Part shown: positions 18,220-27,254 of the stretch, one piece after another | How the letters are laid out: the number at the start of each line of letters is the position of its first letter | How positions within the stretch are numbered: the stretch's first letter is position 1 | DNA from: Bradyrhizobium viridifuturi | GTDB lineage: Bacteria > Pseudomonadota > Alphaproteobacteria > Rhizobiales > Xanthobacteraceae | Direction: 5' to 3' | DNA length: 64,000 nt | Assembly (NCBI RefSeq): GCF_001238275.1 | Contig: NZ_LGTB01000001.1 | Span: forward strand, 310,001-374,000 | Notes under the pieces: generated by a model | What the model saw: only the letters and a program-made list of their open reading frames with translations | What the model was told of the DNA's origin: nothing | Database searches by the model: none | Program-made: the position numbers and the translations under genes

Positions 18220-19632
18220 ATGCTCCGACCCGTCCGCTTCGCTGCCATATCCGCTCTGTGCACATTGGCTTTCATGGGGAATTTTTCCCCGGCCGCGGCC
18301 CAGGACCGTCGCGTGCCGTCGTCGCAGGCCGAGCTTCAGCTGTCCTATGCGCCGATCGTGCAGCGGGTGCAGCCGGCGGTGGTCAATGTCTACGCCGCCA
18401 AGACCGTGCAGAACCGCAATCCGTTCCTGGACGACCCGATCTTCCGCCGCTTCTTCGGCGTGCCGGGGCAGCAGCCCGAGCAGATGCAGCGCTCGCTCGG
18501 CTCCGGCGTGATGGTCGACGGCTCCGGCCTCGTGGTTACAAACAATCACGTGATCGAGGGCGCCGACCAGGTGAAGGTCTCGCTCTCCGACAAGCGTGAG
18601 TTCGAGGCCGAGATCGTGCTGAAGGACAGCCGCACCGACCTCGCGGTGTTGCGCCTGAAGGGCACCAACAAGGAGAAATTCACGACGCTCGACTTCGCCA
18701 ATTCCGACCAGCTCCAGGTCGGAGACGTCGTGCTCGCGATCGGCAACCCGTTCGGCGTCGGCCAGACCGTGACGCACGGCATCATCTCGGCCCTGGCGCG
18801 TACTCAAGTCGGGATCACGGATTATCAATTCTTCATTCAGACCGACGCCGCGATCAATCCCGGCAATTCGGGCGGCGCGCTGGTCGACATGACCGGACGG
18901 CTCGCCGGCATCAACACCGCAATCTTCTCGCGCTCCGGCGGTTCGCAGGGCATCGGCTTTGCGATCCCGGCCAACATGGTGCGCGTCGTGGTGGCCTCCG
19001 CGAAGAGCGGCGGCAAGGCGGTGAAGCGGCCATGGCTCGGCGCGCGGCTGCAGGCGGTGACGCCGGAGATCGCCGAGACATTGGGGCTTAAGCTGCCGAC
19101 CGGCGCGCTGGTCGCCAATGTCGCGCCGAACAGCCCCGCGGCGAAGGCCGGACTCAAACTGTCCGACCTGATCGTCGGGATCGACGGCCAGGCCATCGAC
19201 GATCCCAACGCGTTCGACTACCGCTTCGCGACCCGTCCGCTCGGCGGCAACGCGGAGATCGAGGTGCAGCGTGCCGGCAAGCCGGTGAAGCTCACCGTGC
19301 CGCTGGAGACCGCGCCCGACACCAACCGCGACGAGATCGTGCTGACCGCGCGCTCGCCGTTCCAGGGCGCGCGGGTCGCCAACATCTCGCCGGCGCTGGC
19401 CGACGAGCTGCACCTCGACGCCGGCGCCGAGGGCGTCGTGGTGACCGAGCTCGCCGATGACGGCACGGCTGCCAATGTCGGCTTCCAGAAGGGCGACATC
19501 ATCCTGGCGGTCAACAACGAGAAGATCGTGCGAACCAGCGACCTCGACAAGGTATCGAAGGCGGGCTCGCGGATCTGGCGCATCACGCTGGTGCGCGGCG
19601 GCCAGCAGATCAACGTGACGCTCGGCGGATGA
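18220..19632 (+). CDS. DegP/HtrA-type periplasmic serine protease (Do family)
   Basis: 470-aa periplasmic protease/chaperone. Signal peptide MLRPVRFAAISALC...SPAAAQ, catalytic triad His110 (TNNHVIEG), Asp140 (DSRTDLAVL) and Ser217 (NPGNSGGAL), then two PDZ domains (~260-350 and ~370-470). An AGAGGTGAG site lies right before ATG 18220; an in-frame TTG 48 nt upstream would only add residues before the signal. rarA overlaps its stop by 4 nt (ATGA). Confidence 0.95.
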   Translation: MLRPVRFAAISALCTLAFMGNFSPAAAQDRRVPSSQAELQLSYAPIVQRVQPAVVNVYAAKTVQNRNPFLDDPIFRRFFGVPGQQPEQMQRSLGSGVMVDGSGLVVTNNHVIEGADQVKVSLSDKREFEAEIVLKDSRTDLAVLRLKGTNKEKFTTLDFANSDQLQVGDVVLAIGNPFGVGQTVTHGIISALARTQVGITDYQFFIQTDAAINPGNSGGALVDMTGRLAGINTAIFSRSGGSQGIGFAIPANMVRVVVASAKSGGKAVKRPWLGARLQAVTPEIAETLGLKLPTGALVANVAPNSPAAKAGLKLSDLIVGIDGQAIDDPNAFDYRFATRPLGGNAEIEVQRAGKPVKLTVPLETAPDTNRDEIVLTARSPFQGARVANISPALADELHLDAGAEGVVVTELADDGTAANVGFQKGDIILAVNNEKIVRTSDLDKVSKAGSRIWRITLVRGGQQINVTLGG

Positions 19633-20963
19633 GCCCAAAACAACCGCGCGAGGCTGGCAACCTGTTCGCCGCGGCGGGGATGGAGCAGGACGCGCCACAC
19701 CCGCTGCCGGACCGGCTGCGCCCGCGCACGCTGGCTGATGTCGTCGGCCAGGATCACATCCTCGGTCCCGACGGCGCGCTGACCCGCATGCTGGAGACGC
19801 GCACGCTGGGCTCGCTGGTGTTCTGGGGCCCGCCCGGCACCGGCAAGACCACCGTGGCGCGGCTTCTGGCCGACGCCACCGAGCTGCATTTCGAGCAGAT
19901 CTCCGCGGTGTTCTCCGGTGTCGCCGACCTGAAGAAGGCGTTCGATGCCGCTCGTGCCCGCCGCGAGATGGGCAAGGGTACGTTGCTGTTCGTCGACGAG
20001 GTGCACAGGTTCAACCGCGCGCAGCAGGATTCCTTCCTGCCTGTGATGGAGGACGGCACGGTGGTGCTGGTCGGCGCCACCACGGAGAACCCGTCATTCG
20101 AGCTCAACGCGGCGCTTCTGTCGCGCGCCCGCGTGCTGGTGTTTCACTCGCTCGATACGGCGGCGATCGAACGGCTGTTCGCCAATGCCGAGAAGATCGA
20201 GGGCAAGAGCCTGCCGCTCGACGCGGAGGCGCGCGCCGTGCTGGTGCGGATGGCCGATGGCGACGGCCGCGCCTCGCTGACATTGGCCGAAGAGGTCTGG
20301 CGCGCCGCCCGCAAGGGCGAGGTGTTCAACGCCGAGCAGTTGCAGGCCATCCTGCAGCGCCGCGCACCGATTTACGACAAGTCGGCCGACGGCCACTACA
20401 ATCTGATCTCGGCGCTGCACAAGTCGGTGCGCGGCTCCGATCCGGATGCGGCGCTGTATTATCTCGCGCGGATGTTCGATGCCGGCGAGGACCCGCTGTT
20501 CCTGGCGCGGCGCGTGGTGCGCATGGCGGTCGAGGACATCGGGCTGGCCGATCCGCAGGCGCTGGCGGTCTGCAACGCCGCCAAGGATGCCTATGATTTC
20601 CTCGGCTCGCCGGAGGGCGAGCTCGCGATCGCGCAGGCCGTGGTCTATCTCGCCACCGCGCCGAAATCGAACGCGGTTTACACCGCGTTCGGCGCGGCGA
20701 TGCAGACTGCAAAGCAGGGCGGCTCGCTGCTGCCGCCGAAGCACATCCTGAATTCGCCGACCAAGCTGATGAAGTCGGAGGGCTACGGCTCCGGCTATCA
20801 GTACGATCACGACGCGCCCGACGCGTTCTCCGGCCAGGACTATTTCCCGGAAGCGCTCGGCCGCCAGACCTTCTACGATCCGCCCGATCGCGGCTTCGAA
20901 CGCGAGATCCGCAAGCGGCTCGATTACTGGGCGCGGCTGCGGAAGGAGCGGGGCGGGAGCTAG
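19629..20963 (+). CDS. rarA: Replication-associated recombination protein A (RarA/MgsA AAA+ ATPase)
   Basis: 444-aa clamp-loader-related ATPase acting at stalled forks. Walker A GPPGTGKTT, Walker B LLFVDEVHRFN, sensor GATTENPSFELN and the tetramerising MgsA C-terminal domain (LPPKHILNSPTKLMK, GYQYDHDAPDAFSGQDYFP) are present. The start overlaps the protease stop by 4 nt (ATGA at 19629), a frequent alphaproteobacterial pairing. Confidence 0.96.
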   Translation: MSPKQPREAGNLFAAAGMEQDAPHPLPDRLRPRTLADVVGQDHILGPDGALTRMLETRTLGSLVFWGPPGTGKTTVARLLADATELHFEQISAVFSGVADLKKAFDAARARREMGKGTLLFVDEVHRFNRAQQDSFLPVMEDGTVVLVGATTENPSFELNAALLSRARVLVFHSLDTAAIERLFANAEKIEGKSLPLDAEARAVLVRMADGDGRASLTLAEEVWRAARKGEVFNAEQLQAILQRRAPIYDKSADGHYNLISALHKSVRGSDPDAALYYLARMFDAGEDPLFLARRVVRMAVEDIGLADPQALAVCNAAKDAYDFLGSPEGELAIAQAVVYLATAPKSNAVYTAFGAAMQTAKQGGSLLPPKHILNSPTKLMKSEGYGSGYQYDHDAPDAFSGQDYFPEALGRQTFYDPPDRGFEREIRKRLDYWARLRKERGGS

Positions 20964-21276
20964 GCCGCGGACTCATAAACCGTCGGGGATGTCCGCTGTC
21001 CTCCGATCCCGACCGCCCTTGTACAACTGCAGCAAGTGTCGCGATGGGCCAGAAGCCGACATTTATTCAGATCAGCTCGGGGATGCGGCTTGCGAGACCA
21101 AGAATTCGACAGGCTGAGCGCCGTTTGCCGCGAGCGTGAGATCGATCAGCTCAACGGGATGTTCCAGAGCGGCAGGCTCTCGCGGCCGAGCGCGAGCGGT
21201 CGATCAAGCCGGCTGAAATGATGGCGTGGAGATCGTGTGGTGGATTGTGCCTTCCGCCATCTACACGAAAAACGAC
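20964..21276. other. Gene-poor stretch after rarA
   Basis: 313 nt between the rarA stop and the tetR stop. Short open frames exist (one from 20989 encodes NCSKC, possibly a zinc-knuckle remnant; one at 21036-21221 is Arg/Ser-rich) but none has a family signature or clear ribosome-binding site. It may be decayed coding sequence at the edge of an acquired segment. Confidence 0.4.
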
Positions 21277-21909
21277 TCATTCACCGAGGAGCTTGAAAAA
21301 GCCCTTCGAGAAGGAATGAAGCGGTTCGGAACGGCGTTCGAGTTTGGCGCGAAGAACCGCGCCCTCCCAACCGATCCAGAAGAACTCGGCAAGCCAGTCG
21401 CAATCTTGGCTGGAAGAGATTGCACCAGTAGCCTGGGCAGCTCTCAAGCACTTGGCTGTGCGCTGCTGCCAGTCGATGAACACATCGAACAGCCGCTGGC
21501 GAAATGATTGTGGAAGTACGCTCATCTCCTGCCCAAGATTGCCCACCAAACAGCCTCGCGCATAACGGAAGCGCTTCATGGCGGACGTAGCATCGTCGGT
21601 AAAACCTCTGAGCCTTTCGAGCGGGGGATGCTGCTCGTTCAGGAAGAAGCTGTCGAGCTTCCGCGAAAAGTAGCCAGCGTAGCTGTCGATCAGCTCCGCT
21701 CCAAATGCCTCTTTGCTCGGAAAGTAGTGGTAGAACGACCCCTTTGGCACGTCGACGCTCTGCAAGACTTCCTCGATCCCCGTCGCGGAATAGCCCTTCT
21801 CCGTCAGCATAACGACACCCGCACGGACCAGCGCATCACGGGTCGCGCTGGTGCCGGCAAGTTCCTTGGGAGGTCGCCCGCGACGGCGGCGAGGCAGCGT
21901 CTTGCTCAT
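21277..21909 (-). CDS. TetR/AcrR family transcriptional regulator
   Basis: 210 aa. A basic arm (RRRRGRPPKE) precedes the TetR HTH: DALVRAGVVMLTEKGYSATG, then VPKGSFYHYFPSKEAFG. The C-terminal ligand domain has GCLVGNLGQEMS, typical of the TetR_C_13-like group (close to the AcuR/NemR type). ATG 21909 is chosen over longer frames because the motif order starts there. An 18-bp dyad ends 10 nt before the start, so autoregulation is likely; the same dyad occurs at 24,418. Confidence 0.92.
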   Translation of the reverse strand: MSKTLPRRRRGRPPKELAGTSATRDALVRAGVVMLTEKGYSATGIEEVLQSVDVPKGSFYHYFPSKEAFGAELIDSYAGYFSRKLDSFFLNEQHPPLERLRGFTDDATSAMKRFRYARGCLVGNLGQEMSVLPQSFRQRLFDVFIDWQQRTAKCLRAAQATGAISSSQDCDWLAEFFWIGWEGAVLRAKLERRSEPLHSFSKGFFKLLGE

Positions 21910-21918
21910 GCAGATCGT

Positions 21919-21936
21919 ATTAGACCGGTCGTCTAG
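21919..21936. promoter_or_regulatory. TetR operator, copy 1 (autoregulatory)
   Basis: ATTAGACCGGTCGTCTAG: TAGAC and GTCTA arms around a 5-bp centre, located just before the tetR start. It matches copy 2 at 24,418-24,435 in 17 of 18 positions. Confidence 0.75.
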
Positions 21937-22036
21937 GAGAAGCAAACCGCCGGTGATGCGGCGTTCTGCAAGTGGCGGAGACCCTCTCACTCCATCCACT
22001 CGTTCGGTGGCAGGCCTGGGTTCCGGCTTGGCTCAC

Positions 22037-23626
22037 TCAACGTGGCTCGGCATTCGTTGGTGCCGGCGCGAACAGGTTGGTCGACGCGGCCTCCTGAACG
22101 ATCACTGCCGCGTCTTCGGGCAGCAGAAACCCACGCGCCATCAGATCCTGGGCGGCGATCCGGTTCCGGTTCACGTAATCGTCGCGGCCGTGATAGCGCT
22201 CTTCGATCGACAGGCGGGCGTCACCGGTACGCTCTCGTTCCGCTTTCGTCGCTGCGAATGGCGAGAAGGACCCGATCAGCATGCAGGTGAATGTCTGCGG
22301 CTGGTTCTGGGCACCATTGGTGCCGGTCGGCACCGCGACATCCGGCAGCCGCACGCCGCCGAGCGCATTGCCGTCCTGATCGCGCTTCGGCACTTGTATC
22401 ACTGCGGCGGAAAGCCGAATCGGCGCGCGCAGCGCAGGTGGCTCGCCGCCGGCGGCTTCAAGCGGCATCAGTTCGCTGGCGGGCGGCTCGGTGCCGCGGC
22501 TCACCCAGGCATCAAGGTGCAGCAGGAGGGCCCGCGACAGCGGTGACCAATCGAGGCGGCCCGGCGTCAGTGTGCAGGCCGGTGCTTTGGGGGCGGGTAC
22601 ATGCGGGCCTCCCGCGATATCGTACATCCGCACATTGCCGGGCAGTGGTTGATCCGCGGTTCCGGACCCGCCCGTGCGGCCAAGCGAAGCGCGCAGCGAA
22701 TAGTAGTCCGTGGTGGAGTTCACCAGTATCATCCTCGGAGGTACCTCGCCGCGCGCCTCGACCTTGGCCGTGATCTCCCCGATCGTGAGCGGCCCGTCAT
22801 TCACGCCGGGAAAATCCGGGTTGTCGAATGTGGGAGCCCCCTCGGCGCTCGACATTGGTCCAAGGCCCGTCTGCAGGATCGGAAGAAGACCGGCGGCCGA
22901 GACGAACACATGCATTCCGTCGAAGACGCGCCGGCTGCCCGTCATGTTGAAGCCGTTCAGCAGAAAGGTCTTCAGGAATCGTCCATCCTGGGACCTGCCG
23001 CTCGCGAGCACGCGGTTGATCGCTCCCTTGAGCGGGTTGGGCGTTCCACCCTTGTCGGAAGCTGCATGCGCGAAGAAATCCGCGGCGTCGCGGACGATCG
23101 CAAAGCCCACTCCCTCGACGAAGCGTGTCTTGCCGTCGGCGTCAGCGAACGAAGGCAGGTCCGCGCCCTGTCCAAGCTCCCAAAAAACCTCCGCAACTGC
23201 GAAACCATGGTCCTGAAGAAAGCCGGTGCCTTGCTCCAGCGTGCCCGGGAGAAACCGCGCGTCGCGAGGCGAGTTGTAGATCGCCTCGGCCCAGACTTGC
23301 CCGCGGTTGGGTACGTCCACCAGCAACGCGCCGTTTTCCCCGCGCGGAGTCGCCGGCATCATGAGAATGATCTTCGCCGCGTAGTCGACGCGCCCGCGTT
23401 CATTGCGCGATGCCTTGTCGATCCCAGGGATGGCCTCTTGCGGCGATAGGTCGCCGTGGATCTTGCCCTGCCAGATCACATAGTCGCCGGCGCGAAATGT
23501 GCCGTAAGGCTGCTTCGACGTGAACTCGATCCGGGTAACTTCTGCGCTCACTGGCCGCGCCGTCGAGATCAGGCTGAACAAGCAAAGCAAGAACATCACA
23601 GTTCGCCCGTTTCGACGGTGCGGCAT
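22037..23626 (-). CDS. Secreted alpha/beta hydrolase of the PF20091 (Abhydrolase_10) type
   Basis: 529 aa from ATG 23626, behind ACGGAGAAT. A signal peptide (VMFLLCLFSLISTARPVSA) predicts export. The sequence follows the Alpha/beta hydrolase domain family: YGTFRAGDYVIWQGKI, LLVDVPNRG, a likely nucleophile Ser in ASGRSQDGRFLKTFL, then GFNMTGSRRVFDGMHVFVS and a late ADLMARGFLLPEDA-type end (here QDLMARGFLLPEDA). Substrates of the family are mostly unknown. It lies 124 nt behind the secreted-protein gene on the same strand and is probably co-transcribed with it under the TetR operator. Confidence 0.82.
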   Translation of the reverse strand: MPHRRNGRTVMFLLCLFSLISTARPVSAEVTRIEFTSKQPYGTFRAGDYVIWQGKIHGDLSPQEAIPGIDKASRNERGRVDYAAKIILMMPATPRGENGALLVDVPNRGQVWAEAIYNSPRDARFLPGTLEQGTGFLQDHGFAVAEVFWELGQGADLPSFADADGKTRFVEGVGFAIVRDAADFFAHAASDKGGTPNPLKGAINRVLASGRSQDGRFLKTFLLNGFNMTGSRRVFDGMHVFVSAAGLLPILQTGLGPMSSAEGAPTFDNPDFPGVNDGPLTIGEITAKVEARGEVPPRMILVNSTTDYYSLRASLGRTGGSGTADQPLPGNVRMYDIAGGPHVPAPKAPACTLTPGRLDWSPLSRALLLHLDAWVSRGTEPPASELMPLEAAGGEPPALRAPIRLSAAVIQVPKRDQDGNALGGVRLPDVAVPTGTNGAQNQPQTFTCMLIGSFSPFAATKAERERTGDARLSIEERYHGRDDYVNRNRIAAQDLMARGFLLPEDAAVIVQEAASTNLFAPAPTNAEPR

Positions 23627-23750
23627 GCGAATTCTCCGTAGAGGATAGCGGCTGGTTTCGAGCATTTCTTGATCACGACACGCCGTATCAGAACGGACAT
23701 GATGGACCGGCAACTTTTTCACCGGTCCATCGCCTGTCGCGAAGGCCTTC

Positions 23751-24269
23751 TCACTCCATCCAATAGTCGATGTCCGTCTGATTGGCATTGATGCCGGCCT
23801 TTGGCTCGGACGGGCCATGACTGCTGATGATGCCACGAATCCTGGCGAGGCTACCTGTGCCACCGGTAATCACGCCCGATGTCATGTTGGTAAGCTTCCC
23901 GTCTCCACTGCTTTGGGCAACTAGTGATGTCCTGACAAAAAACTTGTCGCCATTCTCCAGTATCCAGACGTTGTAGATGAGAGCCGGACCGTTGTTGTCG
24001 ATGTAATCCGACATGCCGCGTGTCCACTGCTCCTTCAACCTCGATCCGTTGATGAGGGGGGCATCGTCACCATAGGTCCGCCGAATTTCGAAGAGCCGAG
24101 CTTGATGTCCCGGAATGTCGCCAACGTCGATGACGTGCTGTTGGGTGTAGACCGTCTGAGTTGCCGGCGTATCATAGCTGACGTGGTGCTTTTGCTGCGC
24201 AATGGCCACCGGCGCGGTTAGAGCCGTTGCGAGAGTGATCGTCATTCCAAGCGCGATATTGCGAAACAT
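23751..24269 (-). CDS. Small secreted protein, unknown function
   Basis: 172 aa from ATG 24269. Signal peptide MFRNIALGMTITLATALTAP-VAIA-Q. The mature part is beta-rich: VYTQQHVIDVGDIPGHQARL, NGDKFFVRTSL and a C-terminal GVITGGTGSLARIRGIIS followed by YWME. The G-G-T-G-x-L-x-x-I-R-G turn resembles allene-oxide-cyclase/dirigent-like barrels, but I cannot assign the family. An operator-like dyad identical in 17/18 bp to that of tetR lies 149 nt upstream. Confidence 0.75.
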   Translation of the reverse strand: MFRNIALGMTITLATALTAPVAIAQQKHHVSYDTPATQTVYTQQHVIDVGDIPGHQARLFEIRRTYGDDAPLINGSRLKEQWTRGMSDYIDNNGPALIYNVWILENGDKFFVRTSLVAQSSGDGKLTNMTSGVITGGTGSLARIRGIISSHGPSEPKAGINANQTDIDYWME

Positions 24270-24417
24270 GCGTGACCTCTCATGCTGGAATCCACCCAAC
24301 CGTGAAGGTATGGGCGGACGTTGTTCGTTGAAGCTTTCGTCATCAACCTGCCAGCGCTCGGTAGCGACCGAGCCCCAACCAAAGCTGATCTCACCGCGCT
24401 TTTCCGAGGTGCCAGAA

Positions 24418-24435
24418 ATTAGACCGATCGTCTAG
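24418..24435. promoter_or_regulatory. TetR operator, copy 2
   Basis: ATTAGACCGATCGTCTAG, the same dyad as at 21,919 with a single G-to-A change in the centre. It is upstream of the - strand pair secreted protein/hydrolase, fitting control by the TetR protein of this locus. Confidence 0.72.
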
Positions 24436-24808
24436 TATTCGGCTTGGCTGCAAGCGATTTCGCCCATCAATCTTTTTTGACAGCGCTTTGTCGGACAAGG
24501 CTTTTGTGCGCCAAGCTCGCATCAATCCGACTATGGCTGCGCCTCAATGAGCCCGCGTCCTAGACCAAGCTGAGATGAGGCCGCAGCCGCGAACAACGCG
24601 CGGTCCGTTCCTGCCTGCGCATGGAAGGGTCAGTTGCAGAAGCCCGCAAATGCCATATGCAGCAATGTGTGACTTCTGAATATTAGAAATGTATCCCTGA
24701 GTTGCCCGACGTGTCAAGTTGCCCGGTCGAGCGCCGGCCGCCGGCTGCTTTGCATGGGGTTGTTTTCGATATTTTGGTTGCGCCCGCTGCGACGGCTCCT
24801 AACTTCGT
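24436..24808. other. Non-coding gap with AT-richer stretch
   Basis: No credible gene. It holds the presumed promoter side of the TetR-controlled pair and, at ~24,690-24,775, a stretch (TGCATGGGGTTGTTTTCGAT) that I recall as recurring in bradyrhizobial intergenic DNA (memory, not checked). No clear terminator is seen. Confidence 0.4.
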
Positions 24809-25747
24809 TCACTTCACGCCCTTCACGAACTCCAGGATCTCGTCGGTCAACCGCGTATCCGTCGTGTTGATCGCATAGACCTCCGACATGTGGCTGTGCT
24901 GCGGCAGCATGAAGCTGCGGGCGCAGCCGCTCGGACGCTTGCAGCTGGCCTGCTTCAACAGCTCGAACTGCTCGACGAAGCGCGGCGGATCGAGCTCGGC
25001 CGCGGTGATCAGGAACGGGATCGGGCTTGCGAGAAGGCCTTGCAGCGAGGAGCGTTCGGCGTAGCGCGACGGGTCGGAGCCGTAATAGGCGAGCTCGGCG
25101 TCGCCGGCGGGCGAGGCGGTCAGATCGTAGATGCCCGACACCATGATCGCGCCGGCGAGGCCGCTGCCCTTCACCTTGTGGAATTCGGCGCGCGAGACAT
25201 AGCTTGCGACGTGGACCGCGCCGGCCGACTGGCCCATCAGGAAGATGCGGCTGGGGTCGCCGCCGCGGGGCGCGATGTTCTCCGAGACCCATTGCACGAC
25301 CGCGCCGACGTCTTCCGCGCCTGCCGGCCATGGGAAGGCCGGCGCCAGGCGGTAGGTGGCATTGACGCCGACGAAGCCGCTCTTTGCGGCCCACAGCATG
25401 ATGTTGTCGTAGAATGGGCTGCCGGGGTTGCGCTTGCTGCCGGCAGTGAAGCCGCCGCCATGGATGTAGATCAGCACCGGCCGCGGCGGCGCGGCGGTGT
25501 CCGGCGTGAAGACGTCGAGTAGGTGGCGGTCGGCGGGGCCATACTTGAGGTCACGCTCGACCTTGACGCCCTGATAGGGCTCCTTCTGTTGCAGCGGCGC
25601 GTAGAGCGCGGCGGTCTTGGGCGGGTCGACGACGCGGCCGAGTTCCAGGAGCTTCCAGGCCAGATCCTCGGGCATCGGGCCTTGCTGGGCCAGCGCCGGG
25701 CCGGAGAGCATCAGGGCCGCCGCCAAAGCCGATATCGCCAGTCTCAT
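24809..25747 (-). CDS. Secreted alpha/beta hydrolase (carboxylesterase, BD-FAE/HSL-like)
   Basis: 312 aa from ATG 25747, behind GGAAGGAGCC. Signal peptide MRLAISALAAALMLSGPALA. The oxyanion motif HGGGF (IYIHGGGFTAG), nucleophile GQSAG, the acid residue in TAAELDPPRF and the His in LPQHSHMSE complete an esterase triad. Residues after the signal (GPADRHLLDVFTP) fit kynurenine-formamidase/BD-FAE-like esterases. It is divergent from the pseudouridine synthase gene, 94 nt away. Confidence 0.9.
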   Translation of the reverse strand: MRLAISALAAALMLSGPALAQQGPMPEDLAWKLLELGRVVDPPKTAALYAPLQQKEPYQGVKVERDLKYGPADRHLLDVFTPDTAAPPRPVLIYIHGGGFTAGSKRNPGSPFYDNIMLWAAKSGFVGVNATYRLAPAFPWPAGAEDVGAVVQWVSENIAPRGGDPSRIFLMGQSAGAVHVASYVSRAEFHKVKGSGLAGAIMVSGIYDLTASPAGDAELAYYGSDPSRYAERSSLQGLLASPIPFLITAAELDPPRFVEQFELLKQASCKRPSGCARSFMLPQHSHMSEVYAINTTDTRLTDEILEFVKGVK

Positions 25748-25841
25748 TCCAAGGCTCCTTCCGAGGCTCACACCGATTTCGCCGTGACGATTCGCGGCAT
25801 TTGCGCTAGGCACAGAGCAGGTCTGGAGCCGAAAAACCACC

Positions 25842-27131
25842 ATGAGCCGCCGTATCAAGAGAACCATATCGCCGCGCGACCGTGCCAAAGCAGGTGCGAA
25901 GGGATCCGTGAAGGGGCGTGACAGGGATCGCGATCAGGATCGTGGCAAGGCGGTGGCCGGGCCTCGCGGCCGCAAGCCTGACGACCGCAGGCCTGACGAC
26001 CGCAAGTCCGGCGACCGCCCGTTCTCGCAGCGCGCCGCCGCCAAGCCGCCACGCTTCGCCGAGCCGCGTCGCGACCGGTTGCAACGGCCTGAACCCGCGG
26101 CGCCGAAGCCTGCAAAGGCCGCGGCCGAGCAGCCGTTGCCGACCAAGGTGCAGACCGTGGTCGTCACGGCAGACGAGAACGGCATGCGCGTCGACCGTTT
26201 CCTCGAGGCGCGGTTTCCCAGCCTGTCGTTCTCCCATATCCAGCGCATCGTCCGGAAGGGCGAGCTTCGGGTCAACGGCAAGCGCGCCGATTCCAAGGAC
26301 CGGCTGGAGGAGGGCCAGAGCGTGCGGATCCCACCGCTGCGGCTCGACACGCCGAAAACGTCAGGCACGCTCTCAGAGGCCGAGGCGAAGACGCTGCAGG
26401 CGCTGAAGGACATGACGCTGTACGAGGACGACGACGTGCTGGTGCTGAACAAGCCGGCCGGTCTCGCCGTGCAGGGCGGCTCCGGCATGACGCGCCATGT
26501 CGACCAGATGCTGGAGGTGATGCGCGACGCCAAGGGGCAGAAGCCGCGCTTGGTGCATCGTATCGACCGCGAGACCTCCGGCTGCCTGCTGATCGCGAAG
26601 ACGCGTTTCGCTGCATCGTTCCTCACCGGCGCGTTCCGCCATCGCTCCGCGCGCAAGATCTACTGGGCGCTGGTCGCCGGCGTGCCGAAGCCGAAGCAGG
26701 GCCGGATCTCGACCTACCTCGCCAAGGAGGAGAGCGAGGAGGACAGCATCATGCGGATCGCCGAGCATGGCGACGAGGGCGCAAGCCACGCGGTGACCTA
26801 TTACGCCGTGGTCGAGGCCTCCGCGACCAAGCTCGCCTGGGTCTCGCTCAAGCCGGTGACCGGCCGCACTCATCAATTGCGCGCCCACATGGCGCATATC
26901 GATCACGCGATCGTGGGTGACCCGAAATACTTCAACAAGGAGAACTGGCAGCTGCCGGGCGGCCTGCAGAACCGGCTGCATCTGCTGGCCCGCCGCATCG
27001 TGATTCCGCATCCGCGCGGCGGCGTGATCGATGTCAGCGCGCCGCTGCCGCCGCACATGCTGCAATCCTGGAATCTGCTCGGGCTCGAGGCCGACCGGTT
27101 CGACCCGATCGAGAACGCCCCCGAGGAGTGA
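25842..27131 (+). CDS. RluC/RluD family pseudouridine synthase
   Basis: 429-aa enzyme that isomerises uridines in 23S rRNA. After a ~100-residue disordered Arg/Lys/Pro-rich extension comes an S4 domain (MRVDRFLEARFPSLSFSHIQRIVRKGELRVNG) and the catalytic domain with the Asp motif HRIDRETSGCLLIAKT, then GRTHQLRAHMAHI. RluC (U955/2504/2580) is the closest guess. The long basic extension is common in rhizobial homologues. Confidence 0.93.
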   Translation: MSRRIKRTISPRDRAKAGAKGSVKGRDRDRDQDRGKAVAGPRGRKPDDRRPDDRKSGDRPFSQRAAAKPPRFAEPRRDRLQRPEPAAPKPAKAAAEQPLPTKVQTVVVTADENGMRVDRFLEARFPSLSFSHIQRIVRKGELRVNGKRADSKDRLEEGQSVRIPPLRLDTPKTSGTLSEAEAKTLQALKDMTLYEDDDVLVLNKPAGLAVQGGSGMTRHVDQMLEVMRDAKGQKPRLVHRIDRETSGCLLIAKTRFAASFLTGAFRHRSARKIYWALVAGVPKPKQGRISTYLAKEESEEDSIMRIAEHGDEGASHAVTYYAVVEASATKLAWVSLKPVTGRTHQLRAHMAHIDHAIVGDPKYFNKENWQLPGGLQNRLHLLARRIVIPHPRGGVIDVSAPLPPHMLQSWNLLGLEADRFDPIENAPEE

Positions 27132-27254
27132 CCGGCCGGTCGCCGCCCTGCAATATCCGTCGCTGACAGCAAGAACGATCAAACCGCGCCGCGCACAGCC
27201 TCTATGTTGCCGCGCGCCGGCGGTTGCCGGCACCAATCGTCAAAGAGGTTGCCC

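Noticed and set aside
21036..21221. 61-codon Arg/Ser-rich open frame after rarA
   Set aside because: No ribosome-binding site, no motif; possibly degenerate sequence only.
21226..21507. 93-codon + strand frame opposite the tetR 3' end
   Set aside because: Lies antisense to the conserved TetR ligand domain and has no recognisable features.
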